This document shows positions 51,401-63,400 of a stretch of DNA of 64,000 bases, in pieces. Both the position numbers and the translations under genes were made by a program. Below the pieces are notes generated by a model. That model was not told where the DNA came from. It worked only from the letters and a program-made list of their open reading frames with translations, and made no database searches. This DNA is from Acridotheres tristis (taxonomy: Eukaryota > Chordata > Aves > Passeriformes > Sturnidae). How positions within the stretch are numbered: position 1 is the stretch's first letter; each line of letters starts with the position of its first letter. The DNA lies in NCBI GenBank assembly GCA_037013685.1, contig CM072891.1:18886501-18950500 (forward strand), written 5' to 3'.

Positions 51401-54400
51401 GCTTGGAGAACTTATTTTTTTGTAGAACCTAATTTTCCACATTGATCCTGAAATGATAAGTGATCAATTGTCATGTAAAGCAGCATTTCACAGTGCTGAA
51501 GTGAAAACTGTAAAGTAGAAAAGTGTATGGATTACCCTTCAGGTACCTGATCCACTGATTGACTGAATGTCCTACTATTAGAAAAAAAAAGATAAATATT
51601 CCATACTGTGATAGCTAAAAGCTGAAAAGATGTCCAACATTTTATGCTCCCCCTCAAGAAACATAATCTCTCAAGACTTCATTGTTTACTGATGAACAAT
51701 GCAGTCAAAAGCAGGAATAATAATCTCTGAGTTTGCACTTGGATGTGTAAGTCATTTGGGCATGTTAAGAAATGCCTGAGGTAAATAGCTGTAAAAACTC
51801 CAGTGACAGAAATTCAGGAGATAAAGCTCTCCCAGTCAAGAGACTAGTTAAGAGATGTGCATACACATGCATGAATCCTGATGGATAGCAATTACATTGA
51901 TAAATCTGTAGAAAATTAACCAGTTATTTTGACTGGATTCCAGTTTACATTACTTCTGTTTGAACAGATTCTAGTCTAGATTTTATAGGATAAGACTGCC
52001 TGCCACAATCTTTTTATTGCTGAATGAAATTCAGCAGTTCAGTTTACTTGTAAGGCAAACAGGAATTGTTACCACACAAAAATATCTATGCTCAGCCCTC
52101 TGCAGCGCCTCTTCTGTCACCATTAACGAGATCAGTCCTGTCCACTTAAAACTAAGTAACTACTGAAAGAGCTACTGAATTCCTCTTAACATGCTCCTTT
52201 CTTCTCCACATTTTGTTGGCAGTCCCTGTAACTGCCTGTGCATTCTGAACTGTCTCTTAAGGAGACAGTTCCTTGCAATGGAACATTAATTCTCTCTGAA
52301 ATGGCTGTGAGATATTTTGGTAAAGAAATGCTGTAAATTAGGTTGTAGCTCCTTTCATTGATGTAAATTATTAGTGAGTGTTTGAATATCCTCTGTTAAT
52401 ACCACAATGATGATGTTTTTCTTTGATTAATTTAAAGACATCTGGCATTTTGTTTTTTCTTAAGTTAAAGAGCTTGAAGTGTTGGGTAGGCTTTTCCTCT
52501 GAAATTGCTTTTCATTTTAAATGAGTTTTTGCAATGAGTTATTGTCCAAAGTGTCAGAGAGAGAAGACTTTGTGCCTCATTAAAACAAGGTATCCTGTGC
52601 AGTTAGGATGAGGTAGTCACACTAGTTCCTCTGTTCCTTGGGGTATTTGGCTTATTACAGACATTCATGTCAGCCCTTTTATTTCCTAACTAATGCAAAG
52701 TCTGTGATTTTCTTCCTAGTGTGAAGACACCTTACTACGCCTCTGGTGTCTTCATTGAGACCAGTGAGATTTACACCAAGATTTATGCCAAATTAGGCAT
52801 GGTTCTGATGTGGAACCAGCAGGATGCCCTGATGGTATGTATGATCAAAGTATTTTTAATTGGGATTTCCTGGGTTTCCTGGGATATTTCTCTATCTCAG
52901 TAGGAAAAAAAATAGGAAGGGGGAAAAAGGAAGAAAAAAAGATAATTATTTATGTTTTTCCTTTTTCTTTTCATTGTTTAGGTGGAGCTGGACAACAAAT
53001 TTAATAACCATACCTGTGGTCTCTGTGGGGATTACAATGGAATTCAAATCTACAATGAGTTCATCAAAGGAGGTCTGTCATCCCACCATCCTGACAGCTG
53101 TCACCGAAGATAGGCTGACAAGCCCTGTGCATAGAAACATCACAGGAGAGGCAAATTTCACTTGAGAGGTTTCTGTGATTGCCCCAGACTAAACATGAAG
53201 TTCCAGTGCTTCATTCCTGGTCTAAATTTATTCTATTCCAGATTAATCTTTTTGTTCTTTACTAGCCTTCTTTTCCTGTTTCCCCTTTAAGGGGAATTTT
53301 TGAACACGGTTAGGCATCTTTCAGAGCAGGTGCCTGTGTCTAACAGGCATATTTGATACCATGGTAACTGTTTCCCTTGATCAATAGACTTCCAGGAATC
53401 AGGTGCTCCCTGTCAATTTTTGGGGCTCAGCAGGTTCTCTTTCTATTTTTTTTTCTCATAGATGCAAGCTACAACTCAATTACATTTGGGAACATGCAGA
53501 AGATCAACAAACCCACGGCCAAATGCGAAGATCCAGATGAAACTCAGGCTCTTCCAAGCTGTAATGAGCATGTAAGTATTTCTTGTGGTGAACTTCATTT
53601 ACATGGGGCACATGGAGACGTCCTTGTGCAACAGGGAGTTAGTTGCAAGGAGCTGGGAGAACTGTCCCTTCCAGGATAAATGGTTACTTTTTCCTAGCTG
53701 TTCAAAAAACAAGAGGTTTTTTTTTTTTGCAAGAAATATCCAGAAGCTCAGATGCTTGCAAATCTCTTAAACATTATTCCTCTTCCTCCTCAGCGTGATG
53801 AGTGTCAGAGTTTGCTGACTTCCTCTGCGTTTTCTGATTGTCGGCTCCGTCTTAATTTGGAAATGTACATCCAAGCCTGCATGCAGGACAAGTGTGCCTG
53901 CAATGGGAAGACAGACTCCTTCTGCCTCTGCAGCACCATCTCTGAGTATTCCCGCCAGTGTTCGCACGCAGGCGGCCGCCCGGGAGAGTGGAGGACAGAG
54001 AGCTTCTGCCGTAAGCAGCAACAAAAATTTTACAAAAATCCAAATGTTTCGTGCATGCAGCACCATGAAACTTAAATTCGTTATTTCTTTACAAAACTAT
54101 TAGCATGTATTATAAATTTCATACCGGTACTGCTAAAACTCCCTGTTTTCTTTTTCTATTACTTTTGCTATTAAGAAATATTTTTCAGCAAATTCTGTTC
54201 CCATTAAAAAAAACCTGAGATCTGATGCTGCAGGAGATGGGAATAATTTGATATCTTTGAGACCAAAAGAAGTAAATATAAATGCCAGGAAAAGCAGTTC
54301 AGAATTGGATGAACATGCTTTGCCATGTGGAGTCTGGCTTGAGACACCACTGACTTGAAGGGAATAGGGTGATCTGTTGTTTCTCAGGAATGATGGACTT

Positions 54401-57400
54401 AGCACTCAAATAACTCCTGGTGTCATTCTTTCAGCCAAGAGCTGTCCTGCTACCATGGTCTACAGAGAAAGCAGCTCACCTTGCATGGATACTTGCTCAC
54501 ACTTGGACATCAGCAGCCTTTGTGAGGAGCACTACATGGATGGCTGTTTCTGCCCTGAAGGCAAGTGTTATTCTAGCTGTTGCATCTGGGACAAAAGAAA
54601 GTGGCCTATCTAAGGAAGTCATACTCAAATACTACATGTAGTCAAATTATATCTTAGAAATGAGTAGAGCTAGTCATTATTTCCCCCCTTAGAGGAACAT
54701 AGCTGTAAAATTTTCTAAGGAGGTAATAATTGATTAATTAATAAATTGTTTTATGGTTTAAACATATTAACACATTGGCAGGTAATAAACCTGCTTTTTA
54801 ATTCTCAGCAAGCGGGTTTTTTCTATGTAGTGAATCATGCTTTTTAGGTTGAAGAATTCTGAGACAATGGACATCATTTGCCCAGAGAGTGGCAGTGAAG
54901 GACAATGAGTGAAATTCCCAGGCTTGCTGTCAACCTTGGGAAAGAAGATTACAGTGATAGTCTTCACAGCCAAAAAGACTAAAAATCTAAGTGTGTGACA
55001 TTCTGAGGTTGTTCTTATACGCTTGTAATAACCTTTTTATATGTGTATAGTTATGTAAATGAGCAGACTTGGATTTTCAAAGCTGAATAAAAGTGCTTTC
55101 CATCTGTCTTATCTTACAAATAATAGAGACAGTATTCTTCACAGTTTAGATAACTCAGCCAATTAGAGTTTTCCCTCTGTGGAAATTGCTTATTTGAAAA
55201 AGAGCTGGAATAGTTAATGTTGTGTTTTATAGGAACTGTGTATGATGACATCAGTGGAAAAGGCTGCATCCCTGTTAGCCAGTGCCACTGCAAACTCGGT
55301 GGAAAGACGTATGCACCTGGAGAAACCATTTCCATGGAATGTGAAGAATGGTAAGGATCCTGGCTGTTGTACACCTTTCTTTGAATGATTGTAAATGGGT
55401 CTGCATTTTTCAAATTTCCACTTGGTCATAGGAGATGTCCTGAAAACACTCTGAACTTAATGTTTATGTTGCATGTCTATAGAACAAAATTTCTGAAAAG
55501 TTTTCTTGATTCTGTGGCATATGTCAGAGGGAAAATCTGAAGGAAATGGTCAAGGACACCATTTTAAAACACCTGAGGATAGTTTGCTGGTTGCCAGATA
55601 TACTTTCAGTGCTCTCAGCTCCTGTAATAACTACAAGCATTTTTTGTATTATTTGTCTGTTTATAGCACCTGCAATTCAGCCAGATGGACCTGCAAAGAT
55701 CTAGAATGTCCAGGCACATGCTCAGTGGAAGGAGGTTCCCATATTTCCACCTTTGATGGGAAGAAATACACCTTCCATGGAGACTGCTACTATGTGTTGG
55801 CCAAGGTACTGTGTACTGTGGGGCTGTTCTCTTGTAGAGTAAAACAGTGTCTGTGGGCTGATGTGTGTCAGCTGGGAGTTATTGTTCTATTCCACTTCCA
55901 TAGGGTGAGGGAAGCAGAAATGCTGGAAGTTGTACTACAAAATTCAGGATTTAGCTGTAATAGCCCTAAGGGGAAGCTGAGGACTTATTGCAATGGGTGA
56001 TTAACTCAGTGAGATAGAAGACTGCCTAGTTGTAATTATCCAGTGGAGCTCTTCGAATATAAGGAATCAAAAAGTCTCAGGATTGGAAGTTTTTGACCAC
56101 TTCTGTGATAGTTATTTTTGAGTGTCAAAGGTAGGGGAAAGAGGTAGGCAGCTATTTCATTCATCCCTAAAATACCTGGTGTCCATTCTTCTAGAGAATG
56201 AGGAAAATCTTGTGGAGCTAGGAAGGTTACTGTAACGGATAAATTTAGTCTTTGTTGTGGAAATCATCTCATGACATTTTTTATTTGACTAATGGACATT
56301 TCTTTTCCTGTGATTGTAGGATACTGCAAATGACAGTTATGTTCTCCTGGCCGAGCTGGTTCCCTGTGGCTCCACAGACAAACAGACCTGCTTGAAGACT
56401 GTTGTGCTGTTAGCAGATAACAAAAAGAATGTAAGTGATGCACTGTGGATTTTGCTAGATATGTTGAAGATTAGCATATTTCCCTTAATATAGGTGAATA
56501 CCTTTTTCTTCTGGAGTCAATATTGTGGATAGATAAGGAACCTCAGACAGGCAGACAAACAGCTCAGGTTTCTGCCTGAGAATTCAAAATAGACCTAAAT
56601 TTAAGAAAAGATGAGACTCAAAACAACTGACATTTCCCCCTCTTCTTTACTCTGCTCTGTGTGATATGATTATTCTCACAGGATTCCAGGTGTCTGGAAG
56701 CAGAAGTACCATTCTTCTTCCCCTCAGAGAATTTTTCTTAATTCAGATATGATTTTATAGATCTAATTGAGTCTTTTTCAGAAGAATGCCTTTGTATGGT
56801 GGTACAATCTAACCTTCTCAAATATTCACTTTAGTATTCTCTTTGTTTATGAGAACATATAGACTATCCCTATATATAATTTACATACATATACACATGA
56901 TTTTTCTCACATATTTTGGACTTCCATGTCCTTGCCAACATTACTAAGACATAAGAAAACCGAATAACAACCCAATAATTTAATGTTTCTATATGTATAG
57001 AGCAGCATTTTTGAGGAAGTTTAGTAAACTGCTTTCTTACCATGTCAGAATCATATTAACCATCATACAGAAGCTGTAGCACGTGCTTTAATAAGGAATA
57101 AGAACTTGCTACAGATCCTGAAGACCTAATATTTTCTTCTACTTGCTGAAACCAAAGTGTCCAATATAAATGAGTTTTTCATTTCATTATTGCTACTAAT
57201 TCTTGTAGGCAGATGTAAGAGAAACACTGAATAGCAAGATAAAACCTTACATGTACCCTATAGGGCTGCTGCCATGTTCAATTTTCAGACAGATTTTTCC
57301 TTTAAAAAATTTGGAGTTCTAGACAGAGCCTAAATGTCTAAAATGTTCTTCTTGTTAATTTTCCTTGTATTAGTTCTTTTTCCTAAGCCCCTGGGAGCTC

Positions 57401-60400
57401 ATTGATTCCATTTGCCATTACACAGGTGGTGGTTTTCAGATCAGATGGCAGTGTGCTCCTGAATGACATGACAGTGAATGTGCCTCATGTGTCAGGTAAG
57501 ACAGCCTTGTATGTCAAGTGTCACACACCTGACTTCTCTTCTACAGGTGTATTTTTATTGAGGCAAAAGTGGAAGAGAGGTATTTAGCACTTTCCAAACC
57601 TGGCTACATGGTGTAGGTATGCCCATTTGGTTCTGATCTCAGAGACCAGTCTTTATAAGTAATCAGTTTGTAAAGTTTGTGAGGACCAGCATCATATCTA
57701 GTTGGCCAGTGATTTTTAAAGGAAAAAAAAATAATTTGATCTTGGTCTCAGAGACCAGGGTGCTGGGTGATACATGAGAATCTATGTATATAGATTATAT
57801 ATAAGAATATATATATATAAGAAATGTTTCTTTTGGCATCCTGTGTGTGTCTGTTTACTACAACAATTCATGTTTTGTTTTTCAGCCAGCTTCTCAGTAT
57901 TCAAGCCGTCTTCCAACTACTTTGTTGTACAAACTTCTTTTGGGCTTCAGATGCAGATCCAGCTGTTTCGACTCATGCAGCTGTTTGTGACTGTTGATCA
58001 ATCAGTTAAAGGGAAAGTTCAAGGTAAATGTCTCTGCAAATGGGAAGCAAAGCTATGCTGTTTCACAGCTGAATAGTCATGTATTCTTTATATGAGGGAT
58101 AAGTCATGCTACTTGTTGATTCAAGGGGAGAAAACAGAAAGAAAATCAACTCAAGTGAACTAGAAATGTGTTTTTATTTTTTGATATTGAAATGACCTAT
58201 CACTCTGGTGCCAGGACATAGGTGTTTATTAGAATATTCCTTACTTTTGTGTTAAGTTGAATTTCTAACTATTCACAACATCAGGTTTTTGGTGTATTTT
58301 GTGGTTTCAGTGTCATCAGAAGGCATAAAAAATACGGGTTAGGGTAGTAATCTCTTGAAGCACAGATATCTTCATGATTACTATTTTTGAAGATGTCGAA
58401 GATTTAAAACAGGGCTTCTAAAACTTCAGTATTTATAGTATGCATTAAATTGATGTGGAATAATCAGCTGTTTCTAATGTTTGTGATCAGTTTTCCCTTT
58501 TCTTTGACCTTTCAGTATGAGAATAAGTAATGCTTATGTGAAATTTTTACCTTGTTCTCAAATAGGTCTTTGTGGAAACTTCAACGGAATGGAAGGTGAT
58601 GACTTTAGAACAACCAGTGGGCTGATTGAGGCTACAGGATCTGCCTTTGCTAACACGTGGAAAGCTCAGTCCACCTGTGCAGACCGGGCAGAAAAGCTGG
58701 AAGACCCCTGCAGTCTCAGCATCGAAAGTGGTAAGCACATTAATGAATACAATGGTGGGCTCCTGCCAGGATGAGCAGTGTCTGCTGTGTGTTACTGCAA
58801 TAGGAGTGTAAGAGTTGTAGTGAGGCATTGAAGATTTTTTTACAGGACTGTAAAATTATTAATGAATATCTGCAAGTATGTATACATACAAGCACTTCAT
58901 CCAAGTGAAGTGAAAATTTAAGGGGTGATGGTAAAAGAATTGTAAGGTGGAAGAATGGGTAAAACAGTCATTAATTTGTATTATCTGCAAAGACAGCTTG
59001 TATCTCCTAGCATTATCTATCCTTATGTTTAACTTAGCTTTATTGTCCCCAAATGGAAAGAGCTGTCACAATTCCTGAGCACAAGTTGCAGGAGTACAGT
59101 GCAATTTTTGATCTTATCATTGCACGTCTCTGAATTGAGGATTAGAAATACATGTATGGTGATTGCATGCAGTTTCTCCACTCCCTAAAATGCACACAGT
59201 TCTCTCATTTGTATTGCTGCACTGCATTTATGTGTGAGCATAACTAGGCATGGCACAGGAAAGAGAAGGAAATGTGATGAATTTATCTTTTTTTTTTTTC
59301 AGCAAATTACGCTGAGCATTGGTGTTCTTTGCTGAGAAACCCAGAGGGTCCTTTTGCAAGATGTCACTTAGCTGTTGATCCTTCAGACTACTATAAGGTA
59401 TCGTAATTTTGCACTCTTTTAGCACTGCATTATTTCAGATGGTTAACTGTAATTTATAATTTTTTGAACGTTTGAGACATCAGTGAGTAGCTTATCCATA
59501 AGAGATACTGAAATTTTTGCATTGACTGATTCAAGCAGCATAGCATCCAAAGTATCTCATGTGATGAGATCCTTATGGGCTGCTGCTAAATAAAATTGTA
59601 CATTTTTTCTTTTGCTTGCTTATGTTTTGTGTTTTATGTACATTTTTATTTGCTTGGGTATTTGGACTGAAAAGAAGATTCAGGAGTTGCAGATGTGCAC
59701 AGTTTAGGCCTACCCTTAAACATTAGTTTTTATAAAATGTGGGAAAAAATTCCAACCATATATTGATTGGAATGTAACGCCGAATCATTTTCATGCCAGA
59801 TACTCCATGAATTCTTTTCCCCCATGCTCATCTCTGTTGAGCAGTAAGTGAGGCTTACCTGAGGAAAAGGAATTCCAAAATGATTGCTTGTACTTGGAAG
59901 TCAATGTAAGCTCAAATGCTGTAAAGGTCTTTATTGACCTGGTTAATATTTTGCCTTTATTATTCTTGTTTTTGTGGATTTCTGCATTTCTAATTAGTAA
60001 CTGAGAACAAATGGTATCAGTATGCTTTGAAAAACATGTTCTTAAGGAGGCTGACCACTTTTTAAAGGTTCAGGAGTCTTGACTTAGGTTAGAATAAGCA
60101 TCCAATTATTTTCATTGTGTATGAAATGAAGCAGCACTTAAGCTCTCTAGTCTTTGTCCGTTCCTTCTTGTTGTCTGGTCATGGGAATTAATACAAACAA
60201 CATCAGGAAAGGCACACAGGACATTTTGTAGCAGTCAAACTGCAATTGCCCGTTGATTTTTTGGGGACTTATTGACCCTTTTGTTTTTTTTCAGAAATGC
60301 AAATATGACACCTGCCTCTGTGAAGACAATGAGGAATGTCTGTGTGCTGCCCTGTCCTCTTACTCAAGAGCCTGTGCTTTCAAAGGGATTATACTGGGAG

Positions 60401-63400
60401 ACTGGAGAAAGAGTGTCTGCAGTAAGTAGTGGAACAGTAATCCCTGTAGAAATAATTAACCATGATCTCAGCATAAGCAGGTTCTCTCTGAATTTGGTTG
60501 TCAGGGATCTCACTGTTAAGGGATTTGGAGTATCTTAGAAATGTCTAATGGACCTAAAAGAGACAATGCTGATAATGTTTACTAATCCGTGTTATATTCT
60601 TCAGGTGTAATTTGAAATTTTTTTTCTAGAAGTAGAAAGCAATATTTTAAACTTTCACCTTCTTTCCTCAGTCTAGCTAATACAATTCCATTTACTAATG
60701 GAATCCCAGCCATCAGGGCTTTTACCATGCATTTGTTTATCAATGTCTTTGTTTCTGATCATGCTTGCTTTTCATCAACAGTTCAGTATGTTTGAGACTA
60801 GGAGTTTATTATATTGTACTCTCTATCTGATTTTCAGTATGTGAAACAAATAGGGGTATGAAAGTAGAAACTATTAGTAGCAGTTAAAAATAAGTGTTCA
60901 ACTGGTAAAGTTAGGTTAGTGTTACTTGTGACTTCTGATATTTTTGTACTTTAGTAAGATCTAAGGGAATGTTTTTATCACTACATTTGGTGCAGCCAAA
61001 GAAACCAGAATGGAAATACCAAGGCCAACTTGTCCAACCTGCATCTCTCTTATATAATTTTGTTTTTTTCCCCTCCAGGCAGTGAAGCATCTTCTTGCTC
61101 AGGAAATCAAGTCTTCCTTTACAATCTTACAATGTGCCAGCAGACCTGTCGTTCCCTTGCTGATGGTGAAAAGTATTGCTTGCAAGACTTTGCTCCTGTG
61201 GATGGCTGTGGCTGCCCATCCAATACATACTTGGATAACCAGGATAAATGTGTGCCCATCTCCCAGTGCCAGTGTTATTACAAGGGCTCATACCTGGAAC
61301 CTGGGGAATATTTCACAAAAGATGGAGAACGCTGGTATGTTTTATTTTGCCTTCTTTTGTGTGGGTAAAAAGCCCTTTAAAGATTGCTTGTTAGGTGTAA
61401 GGTGCTTAGGTTTTTTTTAGTGCTTCAATGAGTAGTTCTAATGCATTTCACAACATTTTCATGCTGAGCAAAGCATTATCCTGTTGCAATGCAAGTTACC
61501 AATAATTGAGAAGTGCAGTTTGCTTTGGAGGTGTGAGTACTGGCCTTCACAGATAAATGTTATTCTGAAGCTGCAGTGTTAATAAGGCTTTGTTAAGCAA
61601 AACGGGGAAAGGAAGATAAAAGGCCAACTGTGTGTTATGTTTGCTTTTCTAGCAGACACAGATTGCTTGTGTTTTCCACTGGAGGAAGGTCCCCAATTCT
61701 TGATATGTATTTACTGTAGCATAGGCTTTTGAAAGCAGCATTAATGATTCTGTTATATTTTGCCATGACCTCTGGCAATGGTTTGCTGCCTGAGTCATCA
61801 GTGCAAACTGTGAAATGCCTTCTTTCATCCAGCAGAAGAAGCATATAGGTCAACAAATTTGCAGCATGTAAATTGAATAGGCATGAAAACACACTGTGTA
61901 TCCAAATGGAGGCTTTGATTTAAATTATCACTGTTATCTGTGTCATTATTATCTAATTCCTGAGTTGTCATAAAACATAGTGCTAAAGATTAATAGAATA
62001 GCTGTCTTTCCTTAAAACATACCCTTTCTCTGCATTATGCCTAAAATCTTGCTACACTTTCCTCCAAAGAAAAAATTCATTAGTGTGATTCAATAGAATT
62101 GACCTTGAAATTTCCATTGAAATGATGCTGGACATCTTTAATAAATACTCCCAAATGTATATGAACAAATCCTTAGACTTAAATTGAAGATATTGAGCTT
62201 GCTTTTTGTTTTTTTTTAATTTCTACTTACATCACTTTTCTAGTGTTTGCCGAAATGCTAAGGTCCAATGCACTTCAGTGAAATTAAGAATGAGAAGTAA
62301 GTGACGTTCTATAAACTAAACTAGAATAAAACCCATAACCAACCTCACAACCCAAACCTACTTTCTTTTTGAATTTTCCATGTACTTGTTTTGCATGTTT
62401 TTTTCTCTTTATGTAAAACAGTAACATGTTTTCCCTTTGGTCTCTCTTCACTGAGCCTATTTTTTTCATGAGGGTAGACTGAGATTTCTGTCTCAGAAAC
62501 TGCCACCTTTCACTCACATTTCTTTTGCCTTTTCTTGATTGATCTAAACCAGCAATGTACCTTTCAGGTGAAGAAGAATGTTCTTCTAACAAGACATACT
62601 TTGACTGCAGTGCAACCTCAACGTGGAGTTCACAAACACCTTTACAGCTTAGCTGTCATACTCCTCAAACTCATCATGTATGTATTCAACTTTTCTTTCT
62701 GTCTTGCTTTCTTTATTTTGTATTCTTTACATGACATGGTGCTACACAGCAAATACAGTTGTAATTAACAGTTTACTTCTCTTTGGTTTAATCAACTCTT
62801 TTTCCCCTCCTATTATATTAATCTGTTGCCACTTTCATGATGATTCCAGTTTTGGTTTCGTTCTCCTCTTTCTTTTTACTGTGGCTTCAGTAGAGTCGTA
62901 ACTTCCAGGTGAAGAAGAATTTTGGTTATTAGACAATCAAAAAAGAAAAGAAAGACATTAGAAACCTGGAAAAAAAAGAACCTTATAAAACTAATCAATA
63001 TTGGACTGTGTGGTTGTAAATTCATTTTTTTTAAAGAGTGCTTGCGGATGAAGTGGAATTAAGATGCAGTGCTTTGTCATAAGGTAACCATTTCTCCTTA
63101 TATTCCTTAGTTCCAGACAGAGTGTGTCTCAGGCTGTGTGTGTCCTGTGGGTCTATATGATGATGGCAGAGGGGGCTGTGTTGAGCAAGAAGATTGCCCG
63201 TGCATTCATAACAATGAATTGTATTCTTCTGGAAAAAAGATCAAAGTGGACTGCAACACCTGGTGAGTTATAAGTGAATACGCTCTTCTAGAATATATTC
63301 TGTGCAGTATATTCAGATAATGTTTAGGCTTATGTACTACAGTAGCTGCAACAGCTGGAAGTATCATCCTTAATTTTCAGGACTACTTACTGCTAACTCA

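Noticed and set aside
57640..57760. Repeated TCTCAGAGACCAG in intron 11
   Set aside because: A 13-base match about 100 bp apart, too short to interpret beyond chance or a minor local repeat.
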